Translations under genes and position numbers: made by a program
The notes under the pieces: model-generated
Database searches by the model: none
The model's input: only the letters and a program-made list of their open reading frames with translations
What the model was told of the DNA's origin: nothing
Assembly: GCF_014194695.1 (NCBI RefSeq)
Contig: NZ_JACIAH010000009.1
Coordinates: 124,001 to 188,000, forward strand
Source: Rhizobium sp. BK399
Lineage (GTDB): Bacteria > Pseudomonadota > Alphaproteobacteria > Rhizobiales > Rhizobiaceae
Direction of reading: 5' to 3'
DNA length: 64,000 nt
Shown here: in pieces, positions 43,891 through 50,846 of the stretch
How positions within the stretch are numbered: the stretch's first letter is position 1
Layout of the letters: every line of letters starts with the position of its first letter

Positions 43891-44904
43891 ATGGCTAGAA
43901 AAAACCTTCTTGCGAGCGTGACGGCGACGTTGGGCGACGATGTCGACCGCGGCGCCGCGTCAGCGTCCGAGGCCCGGGCGTCCTATACACGGCGCGGGGC
44001 CTCCAGATCGATGATCCAGTCGCTGGATGAGCTCGCCGAGACGTCCATGCGCGTCCTTGATGGCGAGGCAGTCATTTCGCTCGATCCCGGCGATCTCGAT
44101 GGGTCTTTCGTTGCCGATCGAATTGGTGACGACGATGAGGCCTTTGAGAACCTGAAGGAGGCCATCCGTCAGTCCGGGCAATCGACCCCTATCCTGGTGC
44201 GACCGCATCCGAGCGATGACGGCCGATACATGATCGTATTTGGCCACCGCCGAGCCCGTGCAGCCCGGGAGCTCGGGTTGAAGGTGAGGGCAGTTGTCAA
44301 ACCGCTCGCCGATATCGAACATGTGATCGCCCAGGGCCAGGAGAACACGGCTCGCGCAGATCTGACCTTCATTGAGAAGGCGATTTTTGCGAACCGGCTC
44401 CAGAGAAGTGGCATGTCGAGGGAGGTTTTGAAGACGGCCCTCACGGTCGATGACAGCCTGTTGTCGCGAATGCTTTCTGTCGCCGAGATCGTTCCGGACA
44501 CAGTTCTTGACGCCCTCGGAGCAGCCAAGGGTGTTGGACGAGACCGCTGGGAGGAGCTGAAAAAGCTGGTACTGAACCCTTCGATCAACGCGCGCGCGCG
44601 CGAGGCTGTGCAGGACCAAGCATTCCTCGCATGTGAAACAGATGAAGCGAAGTTTCTCTTTCTTCTTTCCGCATTGAAATCAGCCGGAAAATCGAATCGC
44701 CGTAGCAAGCAGACACTGGCAGGTACCGCATGGACACCGTCGGACCAGTCCGTGAGTGTCCTGGCAACGCCAAAGGGCAACGGCCTCGTTATGGAATTTG
44801 GAAATCCGAAGGGCAAATCCTTCGGGCAATGGCTCTCCAGCAACCTAGAAAGCCTATTCGAGCAGTATTCGCATTCTGAAGAGAAACAGCAAACGGGAGA
44901 TTGA
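43891..44904 (+). CDS. repB: Plasmid partition protein RepB
   Basis: The 337-residue ParB-family protein has the N-terminal MARKNLLASV typical of RepB. The ParB nuclease-like region follows (SGQSTPILVRPHPSDDGRYMIVFGHRRARAARELG), then an HTH region (DLTFIEKAIFANRLQRSGMSREVLKTAL and LSRMLSVAEIVPD). It binds parS-like sites and cooperates with RepA. It follows repA by 75 bp, with the 19-bp repeat in the gap. Confidence 0.96.
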   Translation: MARKNLLASVTATLGDDVDRGAASASEARASYTRRGASRSMIQSLDELAETSMRVLDGEAVISLDPGDLDGSFVADRIGDDDEAFENLKEAIRQSGQSTPILVRPHPSDDGRYMIVFGHRRARAARELGLKVRAVVKPLADIEHVIAQGQENTARADLTFIEKAIFANRLQRSGMSREVLKTALTVDDSLLSRMLSVAEIVPDTVLDALGAAKGVGRDRWEELKKLVLNPSINARAREAVQDQAFLACETDEAKFLFLLSALKSAGKSNRRSKQTLAGTAWTPSDQSVSVLATPKGNGLVMEFGNPKGKSFGQWLSSNLESLFEQYSHSEEKQQTGD

Positions 44905-44913
44905 ACAGCAAAA

Positions 44914-44965
44914 GAAAAAGGCCCCCTCAACGTTGCCGCCGTGGAAGCCTTCCTCTGATCTAGAC
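44914..44965 (-). ncRNA. Counter-transcribed RNA (ctRNA/IncA) regulating repC
   Basis: On the minus strand of the repB-repC gap a 9-bp stem (AAGGCTTCC with GGGGGCCTT, two G-T pairs) closes a loop containing ACGGCGGCAACGTT and is followed by TTTTTC. This is the known layout of repABC antisense RNAs of about 50-60 nt. It pairs with the repC leader and lowers RepC synthesis, setting copy number and incompatibility. Confidence 0.85.
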
Positions 44966-44971
44966 AACCAG

Positions 44972-45000
44972 AGAATCGCACTTCCTCGAATCACAGTCAA
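44972..45000 (-). promoter_or_regulatory. Promoter of the ctRNA
   Basis: On the minus strand TTGACT (45000-44995) and GATTCT (44977-44972) are separated by 17 nt, a near-consensus housekeeping sigma promoter. It points away from repC, with an expected start at about 44965. Confidence 0.75.
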
Positions 45001-45059
45001 GAGTCTTTGGCACCGTTTTGGTGAGCAGATTTCTTTTGCCTTCTGAAAGGTGAAGGAAA

Positions 45060-46292
45060 ATGCAAGGTGAACATGTGACGACGCCCTTTGGGCGGCGGCC
45101 GATGACGCTTGCGCTGGTGAAACGGCACACCGCCGTATCCGAAATCAGCCAGGGCAAATCGGTAAACAAATGGAGCGTCTTTCGTGACGTCTCTGAAGCT
45201 ATGCAGTCGCTCGGCCTGAAAGACCGCAGTCTGGCTGTGCTTGACGCGCTGTTGAGCTTCTATCCCGAGAATGAGCTTCGCCAAGACGCCCAACTCGTCG
45301 TCTTCCCGTCAAATGCGCAGCTTTCGCTCCGTGCCCACGGCATAGCGGGCGCCACACTTCGCAGGCATCTCGCGTTTCTCGTTGAGGCGGGCGTGATCCT
45401 GCGTCGGGACAGTGCCAATGGCAAGCGATACGCCCATAGGGGCAGGGGAGGGGAGATCGAAAGCGCCTATGGTTTCGATCTGTCGCCCCTGCTGTCGCGC
45501 GCTGAGGAGTTCGCGGGCATTGCCAAGCAGGTCGTTGCGGAGCGCACAGCCACGCGCAGGGCAAGGGAGAGTTTGACCATCTGCCGGCGCGATGTGCGAA
45601 AGCTCTTCGGCGTCGCCAAGGAAGAAGGCATTGAAGGCGACTGGCAGATGATCGAGGCGGCCTATCAGGACCTCGTGGATAGGATTTCCCGCTCACAATC
45701 GCTCGATGATATCCATGTCATTCTCGACGGTATGCGCCATTTGCAGGCAAGGATCATCAATATCCTGAAATTCCACCAAGATTTGGATAATTCGAGCTCC
45801 AATGACGCTCACAATGAGCACCACACACAGAGTTCTAATACCGAATCTTATCTTGAATCTGAAGCATCCGCGGAACGGCCAGTTCGCGTCAGCTCGATCG
45901 GGGAGGAGCCTCCACCATCCACGTCCAGCCAGGCACTGCCGCTTAGTCTTGTTTTGAAAGCATGCCCTGATATCGCCGCCTATGGCCCGCGCGGTGTGAT
46001 TAACAGCTGGAGGGACCTGATGAATGCGGCTGTTGTCGTCAGATCGATGCTCGGCGTGAGTTCAGCGACGTTTGAAGACGCCTGCCACGCAATGGGCCCG
46101 GAGAACGCGGCTATTGCCGTGGCCTGCATCCTGGAGCGAGGTCGGTGTATCAACTCGGCTGGCGGATACCTGCGGGATCTGACACGCCGTGCCCAGCGAA
46201 AGCAGTTTTCACCAGGACCGATGCTCATGGCCCTGGTTCGAAAAAGCATGACCGGAACACGGATAATCTCTCCGTCACCTGATGAGGAATAG
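45060..46292 (+). CDS. repC: Replication initiator RepC
   Basis: The 410-residue protein begins with TPFGRRPMTLALVKRH. It contains the winged-helix region LKDRSLAVLDALLSFYPE and NAQLSLRAHGIAGATLRRHLAFLVEAGVILRRDSANGKRYAHR of RepC initiators. The C-terminal block (PRGVINSWRDLMNAAVVVRSMLG and GGYLRDLTRRA) also matches. The replication origin of repABC replicons lies inside repC; the AT-richer stretch at about 45760-45870 is the likely spot. AAAGGTGAAGGA precedes the ATG. Expression is limited by the ctRNA. Confidence 0.96.
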   Translation: MQGEHVTTPFGRRPMTLALVKRHTAVSEISQGKSVNKWSVFRDVSEAMQSLGLKDRSLAVLDALLSFYPENELRQDAQLVVFPSNAQLSLRAHGIAGATLRRHLAFLVEAGVILRRDSANGKRYAHRGRGGEIESAYGFDLSPLLSRAEEFAGIAKQVVAERTATRRARESLTICRRDVRKLFGVAKEEGIEGDWQMIEAAYQDLVDRISRSQSLDDIHVILDGMRHLQARIINILKFHQDLDNSSSNDAHNEHHTQSSNTESYLESEASAERPVRVSSIGEEPPPSTSSQALPLSLVLKACPDIAAYGPRGVINSWRDLMNAAVVVRSMLGVSSATFEDACHAMGPENAAIAVACILERGRCINSAGGYLRDLTRRAQRKQFSPGPMLMALVRKSMTGTRIISPSPDEE

Positions 46293-46593
46293 CGTCTCTA
46301 AACCCACTGTTTCAGCGATCCCGGCGAAATTCCATGGACGTTTTTGACCACAATGCGTATAACAATGTCACGTCGAACGCCGGAAGCTGCTGACCCGATT
46401 CGAGCATTCCGAAGCCAGGTGGCGGCCCTTCTCAACACCATCTTCACAAACGGTTCTGCAGGCGATAGAAGCGCCTATACGAACGAGCGGAAGGGAACGG
46501 CCGGTTTACTTCCGTTATCGCTTCCGGCTTCAACGGAGCGAAGCGGTTACGGATTGCGCAACTCGGCCACCATCGGTGCCCACGGAGCAGTGG
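46293..46593. other. Region after repC, no gene seen
   Basis: A plus-strand frame from 46344 to 46871 overlaps the minus-strand ProQ-like gene and has no recognisable content. I see no terminator. Confidence 0.45.
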
Positions 46594-47064
46594 CTAGCGA
46601 ATGCGACTGGCCACACCCACCTGCGCGCGAGGTAGAAGACCGGCGCGGATCCGATCTGCTTTCGCCAACAAAGGCGCAGCAGGTTCCAACGCAGGAGCAT
46701 CAGTTCGTCGCAACATTTCATACCGCTCTTGGGCCGCAAGGCGATCCTCATTCGAGACCGGGGCCGCCGGCGCGCCGTCGATGTCGAAGCGCAGGGAGTC
46801 GGGTTGCGCCATTGCAAAGAAATATCGTTTTGAATGGAGGTACGCGCCCGTGGCCTTCCGCAACGATGTAACGGAAACACCGGGCCGCAAGCGCAGTCTC
46901 AAATGGTTCCAGAGGCCGCATTCGAATGGCTTGATAGGATCGCCGACCCTTACCGGCAATATGCCAACCGGTTCACGGAGGAGATCATTGATCGTGGTTG
47001 CTTTTATGATATCCGGTTCCGTTGAACAGATCGGTCCGCGGCTATAGGTCCAAGGCTTCGTCAT
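46594..47064 (-). CDS. ProQ/FinO-domain-like protein
   Basis: The 156-residue product has a segment resembling the FinO/ProQ fold: PIKPFECGLWNHLRLRLRPGVSVTSLRKATGAYLHSKRYFFAM. SLRFDIDGAPAAPVSNEDRLAAQE follows, like the R-Y-D-L-D-G-x-x-x-G-x-V ending of the family. GAGG lies 9 nt before the ATG. ProQ/FinO proteins bind structured small RNAs. Beside repABC, a natural target would be the ctRNA or other plasmid antisense RNAs, which is inference. The match is by eye and moderate. Confidence 0.6.
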   Translation of the reverse strand: MTKPWTYSRGPICSTEPDIIKATTINDLLREPVGILPVRVGDPIKPFECGLWNHLRLRLRPGVSVTSLRKATGAYLHSKRYFFAMAQPDSLRFDIDGAPAAPVSNEDRLAAQERYEMLRRTDAPALEPAAPLLAKADRIRAGLLPRAQVGVASRIR

Positions 47065-47223
47065 GAAAGATTACCTCTGCGTCCCGTCCTAGTGGACTCC
47101 GTGAAGTGATTTCGACGGCATATAGGCGATCGAATGGACGCATTCGGCCTCTAGCGGCTGAGAGCGATTAAAATTATCGTAAGCATGGTCCTGGGTTTGC
47201 GACCGGAAGGAAGGGGGACAGAG

Positions 47224-47547
47224 CTAGCCACCGGCACCGGGTGGCGCATCGTTTACGAGATATTCCTTGTATTGAACCGTGTCCGCTTCATCGGTATAGA
47301 CCCTTTCTGCTGGTTTGAGGCGCACGCCTGGTCCACCCTCATTCGAATATTCTGTTAAGAAGACAACACCGCTCCTCTCCACCGAGGCGATGATATCCCT
47401 TAAGCCCTCGGTATCGTCAGCAATTATCCCCATCTGGTTTTCCACAAGATCGATAGTGCTTGCCGTTACTCCCGCGGCCCTGGCAAGGTCGCTCACCTGC
47501 CAACCCAACAGGGCCCTGGCCGCTTTGATCTGACTGCCCAGTATCAT
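47224..47547 (-). CDS. XRE-like helix-turn-helix protein
   Basis: The 107-residue product opens ILGSQIKAARALLGWQVSDLARAAGVTASTIDLVE, a Cro/C1-type HTH. LRDIIASVERSGVVFL follows, as in many small rhizobial XRE proteins, and then a short C-terminal extension with VYTDEADTVQYKEYLVND. The exact EcfG promoter 70-90 bp upstream makes it a likely member of the stress regulon. No obvious operator or target is adjacent. Confidence 0.82.
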   Translation of the reverse strand: MILGSQIKAARALLGWQVSDLARAAGVTASTIDLVENQMGIIADDTEGLRDIIASVERSGVVFLTEYSNEGGPGVRLKPAERVYTDEADTVQYKEYLVNDAPPGAGG

Positions 47548-47615
47548 GGTGTTCTCCCACGGCTTCGGTCATGTGTTAGACAAGCAGGGATATTGTGTCC
47601 CGGACATATGGCTCG

Positions 47616-47640
47616 AACGTGCAAATCTCTTTCCCGTTCC
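47616..47640 (-). promoter_or_regulatory. EcfG-type promoter of the XRE-like gene
   Basis: On the minus strand GGAAC (47640-47636), a 16-nt spacer and CGTT (47619-47616) match the consensus exactly. The leader to the ATG is about 62 nt. Confidence 0.7.
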
Positions 47641-47740
47641 GCATTTCATAAGAATTACTGTCGGTCCTGCGATCGAAGGCCGTAATGGTTAGCGGGCAAT
47701 TCTTTGGCATCAGACAGTATAGCAGTCGTTTGGATACTCG

Positions 47741-48226
47741 CTAGGACAGCGCATGCATCAAGTGCTGGCGTGCACGGTTGACGCGGCTTTTAATGGTGCC
47801 GATAGGGCACTGAAAATGATCCGCAGCTTCCTCGTAGCTGCGTCCGTCAATGAAGACGAACTCGAAGGCGCCCCGATATTTCTCAGGCAGGCGCACACAG
47901 GCCGCTTCCAGTTCATGACCTCGAATGCGCCATTCCTGGTCCGGCTGAACGCTTTCCCGCGAGGACACGCATTCCAACGTCCCGACCGCTTCCCTTCTTG
48001 TCACTCGATAGCACGAGCAGAAGGTGTTGCGCATGATTGTGAAGAGCCAGGATTTGAGCCGGGTCCCCTCTTCATAACGGTCCAGGTGAATAAGTGCGCG
48101 GACCAGCGTTTCTTGAACCAGATCATCGGCATCGGCGGCGTTCCGATAAAAGGTTCTCGCAAACGCGCGCAACGCCGGCATCAGACTCACGATTTCCCGG
48201 CGAACGGTTTCGGTTGAACTGTACAC
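47741..48226 (-). CDS. ECF sigma factor, EcfG/RpoE2-like paralogue
   Basis: The product has sigma region 2 (LMPALRAFARTFYRNAADADDLVQETLVRALIHLDRYEEGTRLKSWLFTIMRNTF) and region 4 (ACVRLPEKYRGAFEFVFIDGRSYEEAADHFQCPIGTIKSRVNRARQHL). These are close in wording to EcfG/RpoE2 of the alphaproteobacterial general stress response. I prefer the GTG at 48226 (AAGGGAAGG 8 nt upstream) over the ATG at 48253, because an EcfG-type promoter overlaps the region just before the ATG. No NepR anti-sigma or PhyR gene is adjacent, so the partner is elsewhere. Confidence 0.85.
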   Translation of the reverse strand: MYSSTETVRREIVSLMPALRAFARTFYRNAADADDLVQETLVRALIHLDRYEEGTRLKSWLFTIMRNTFCSCYRVTRREAVGTLECVSSRESVQPDQEWRIRGHELEAACVRLPEKYRGAFEFVFIDGRSYEEAADHFQCPIGTIKSRVNRARQHLMHALS

Positions 48227-48260
48227 GAGTATGGCCTTCCCTTGGAGATACATGAAGGAG

Positions 48261-48285
48261 AAGGACTGACCGGGTACTTCGTTCC
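48261..48285 (-). promoter_or_regulatory. EcfG-type promoter of the ECF sigma gene
   Basis: On the minus strand GGAAC (48285-48281) is followed after 18 nt by TT (48262-48261); the -10 reads CCTT rather than CGTT. It suggests that the sigma factor, or its chromosomal paralogue, drives this gene. Confidence 0.5.
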
Positions 48286-48332
48286 GGCCTCATGCGTTAA
48301 GTACGAAACCGCACGAATTGAAGATGGCAGTC

Positions 48333-48833
48333 TCAGATCGAGGCGACAGTTCCAAAAAGAGCCTCGGCAATCTGCTGGAGTTCTGTCGTCCTTGCGCAAA
48401 GATGGAAGCCACCATAGATGCCCGAAAGTTCCGGGCTGACATAGGCTGTGGCGAAGATGAAGGGAATTTCGAGGAATAGCAGCCTTTCGGCTAATGGAAA
48501 CACTGCGTCACCATCAAATTGTAGATCGAGGATGGCAGCGTCAATGTTCTCATTCGTCAACAATGTCAGGCCTGACGGCACCGATGCTGCAGCGATCACG
48601 ATGGCACCGCCTGTTTCGAGAAGCAGGCGCGTGTCATCATCGAGAAGGTGTCCCTCCTCAACAATGAGGACGGTTCGTCCTTTGAACAACAGGGGCGCTA
48701 TCTGTTTCAGTCGACAAATCCTTGGTTTGCTTCCGGCGTAGACTGCCGGTGGGATGATACGGACAAAGTCCGGTCTTGTCTTCTGCGGGCAAGCTGTTCG
48801 TGTCGCCAAGGCGTTCGACACCGCGTTACCCAC
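48333..48833 (-). CDS. Degenerate receiver-domain protein
   Basis: The C-terminal 120 residues form a receiver-like domain: TVLIVEEGHLLDDDTRLLLETGGA, AAILDLQFDGDAVFPLAERLLFLEIPFIFATAY, ending near LFGTVASI. The acidic pocket has Glu-Glu-Gly in place of Asp-Glu/Asp. The phospho-acceptor position AILDLQF retains an Asp, and the conserved Lys after the Thr is missing. The N-terminal 45 residues before it are unlike any domain, so the true start may be further in. It lies about 105 bp upstream of the ECF sigma gene on the same strand. Confidence 0.65.
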   Translation of the reverse strand: MGNAVSNALATRTACPQKTRPDFVRIIPPAVYAGSKPRICRLKQIAPLLFKGRTVLIVEEGHLLDDDTRLLLETGGAIVIAAASVPSGLTLLTNENIDAAILDLQFDGDAVFPLAERLLFLEIPFIFATAYVSPELSGIYGGFHLCARTTELQQIAEALFGTVASI

Positions 48834-49046
48834 CTGTTTGAATACGGCTCTGGTGCCCCATCAGCTTACGCACCGAGAAGACTACGAACCGCGGCGGCGT
48901 CGTTTAGTTCCCGATCAAACGACTGAATTGATGGGCAGTCCTTTTCACCTCTGGCTTTCCGCAACGCGGAGCTCAGCTGGCCACAAGCTATATCAATTCC
49001 CGTGTCAGGTGAGATGGGTAGTGGTTCGAACAGGAACCTCGCTCGC

Positions 49047-49811
49047 TCAGCCTGACCGTTGCAAATCCAATTCAACCATCAGCGGCAGATGGTCCGATGC
49101 CTGGCGGGCGAGAAGGTTGGTCTGGATCTCGGAAGCAGTGACACCAAACCCCTCGGAAACGAAAATATGGTCAAGACGCAATAGTGGGAACCTCGACGGG
49201 AAAGTCGGCCGGGGCTTGCGAGGCGCCATCAATTGTGCGTCCTGAAAGTGCTGCGCCAGGTGCCGATAAGCGGCGGACGAGCCCACGGCATTGAGATCGC
49301 CACAAATGATGGCAGGCAGTGCGCGAAATGCGGCGCTACCCATCCAGTTCTCACCGAGGAGTGTTGAAACCTGTCGCCTTCGATCTCCTGCTCGCAAGCC
49401 GAGATGGGTATTGATCACGTTGAGACGGTGACCCTGGGCAGTCACTTCCGCCCAGATCGCGCCACGCGTCTCGCCGACCGAGGGCAGGGACCCGGCCCTT
49501 ACCAGTTTTGTGGGAAGCGCTGTTAGGATCGCATCGCCGTAACGCTCTTCGCGCACGTGCAGCGCAGGATGGAAGTGGGATTCCATCTTAAGAAGGCTTG
49601 CAATCGTCTGAGCCTGATCGATACCGCCGGTTCGCTTTCTTCCCACATCAACCTCCTGGAGGGCGATGATGTCGGCTTTCGATTGCGCGATGACCTCGGC
49701 TATGCGCTTCGGGTCGAGGCGTCGATCCGTCCCGATGCAACTGTGAACATTGTATGTAAGGATCCTCAGTCCGCGCAGAGGGGCCGGCAATGACGCTGAC
49801 GTGATACTCAT
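49047..49811 (-). CDS. Endonuclease/exonuclease/phosphatase-family protein (YbhP-like)
   Basis: The 254-residue product has ILTYNVHSCIGTDRRLDPKRIAEVI, DIIALQEVD, VINTHLGLRAGDRRRQ, IICGDLNA and LLRLDHIFVSEGF, the full motif set of the DNase I-like superfamily. In E. coli the homologue ybhP sits with the cardiolipin synthase gene clsB and with ybhN. The same three functions are adjacent here. A role in phospholipid or phosphodiester turnover is likely but not proven. Confidence 0.88.
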   Translation of the reverse strand: MSITSASLPAPLRGLRILTYNVHSCIGTDRRLDPKRIAEVIAQSKADIIALQEVDVGRKRTGGIDQAQTIASLLKMESHFHPALHVREERYGDAILTALPTKLVRAGSLPSVGETRGAIWAEVTAQGHRLNVINTHLGLRAGDRRRQVSTLLGENWMGSAAFRALPAIICGDLNAVGSSAAYRHLAQHFQDAQLMAPRKPRPTFPSRFPLLRLDHIFVSEGFGVTASEIQTNLLARQASDHLPLMVELDLQRSG

Positions 49812-49817
49812 TCGGCG

Positions 49818-49844
49818 GGAACCCGCGTTGGTTTATTTCGTTCC
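49818..49844. promoter_or_regulatory. Overlapping divergent EcfG-type promoters (ybhP-like/ybhN-like)
   Basis: The plus strand has GGAAC (49818-49822), a 16-nt spacer and CGTT (49839-49842). The minus strand has GGAAC (49844-49840), a 16-nt spacer and GGTT (49823-49820). One 27-bp element thus serves both directions. The minus-strand start would be almost at the ATG of the ybhP-like gene, implying a leaderless message or a later start codon. Confidence 0.65.
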
Positions 49845-49874
49845 CATTGAAAGCTCAACGCAATCGGGATCTTC

Positions 49875-50846
49875 ATGACAGCCAAGCGCATTTTCATCAA
49901 TCTGACTCTTGTGTTGGGCCTTCTTCTTGCAGCTTACCTTCTTTACAAGGTCTTCAAGCGGTACTCGCTCGACGAAATCATGGCGTCTATTATTGCAATT
50001 CCCAAAACGCGACTCATGGCGAGCCTCGGGTGCTCAGCGCTTTCGTATTTGTGCCTGACCGGCTTTGATTGGATGGCACTCCGCTACGCAGGCAGGCCGT
50101 TGAGCTATCGGCGGGCTGCCGTTGCATCCTTCACCGGACTTTCGATCGGGCACAATCTCGGCGTTGCAGCCCTTAGCAGCGGAGCCGTACGATACCGATT
50201 CTACTCGCGGTGGGGTCTCGATGCTCAGCAAGTGGCCAAGGTCATACTGTTTTGCGGCGTCACTGTTGGCATCGGCTTGTCAACGCTGGCTGGCATTGCC
50301 CTGCTCGTCAATCCCGGCGATGCGAGCAATCTGCTCCGCATCGGCTCGGCTGGGCTGCTTTGGATGGGAATCCTTTGCCTCCTTGTTCCCGTGGCTTACG
50401 TCATTTTGGCCGGGACAGTGCGATCGGAACTGAAGCTCTGGAGATGGAGCTTCGAAATGCCTAACACTAAATTGGCAGTAGGGCAGGTCATTATCGGTAC
50501 CCTGAATTTCATTTTCGTGGCGGCCTGCCTGCACCAGCTTCTGGCAGCGAACGGCGATGTCAATTTTGTCCAGACGGCTACGGCCTTCGTCCTGGCTAAT
50601 GTGGCAATCCTTGTCACACATGTTCCAGGCGGTCTTGGCGTGCTGGAGGCGACTGTCAACCATGTCTTGCCAGGCTCTGCCTCGATTGGGGCGCTCGTCG
50701 CTTTTCGCGTCGTATATTTTCTTCTTCCCCTCATGATCGGCCTGGCTGTCTTCGGGATCAGCGAGCTGACCTTCCGCAAGCGAAAGGCCACATCCTCAAC
50801 CAAGCCCGCTCAGGATACGACCGAGGCGCAGGCGCAATCGTTGTAG
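49875..50846 (+). CDS. YbhN/LPG-synthase-type integral membrane protein (UPF0104)
   Basis: The 323-residue protein has about eight hydrophobic segments and the family motifs SYLCLTGFDWMALRYAGRPLSYRRAAVASFTGLSIGHNLGVAALSSGAVRYRFYSRWG and ILVTHVPGGLGVLEATV. These match the transmembrane half of lysyl-phosphatidylglycerol synthases and E. coli YbhN. It lacks the cytosolic aminoacyl-transferase half. Its 3' end overlaps the convergent cardiolipin-synthase-like gene by 51 bp. Probable role: lipid flipping or transport next to the PLD enzyme. Confidence 0.87.
   Translation: MTAKRIFINLTLVLGLLLAAYLLYKVFKRYSLDEIMASIIAIPKTRLMASLGCSALSYLCLTGFDWMALRYAGRPLSYRRAAVASFTGLSIGHNLGVAALSSGAVRYRFYSRWGLDAQQVAKVILFCGVTVGIGLSTLAGIALLVNPGDASNLLRIGSAGLLWMGILCLLVPVAYVILAGTVRSELKLWRWSFEMPNTKLAVGQVIIGTLNFIFVAACLHQLLAANGDVNFVQTATAFVLANVAILVTHVPGGLGVLEATVNHVLPGSASIGALVAFRVVYFLLPLMIGLAVFGISELTFRKRKATSSTKPAQDTTEAQAQSL

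Noticed and set aside
46344..46871. Plus-strand frame after repC
   Set aside because: It overlaps the better-supported ProQ/FinO-like gene on the minus strand and has no recognisable content.
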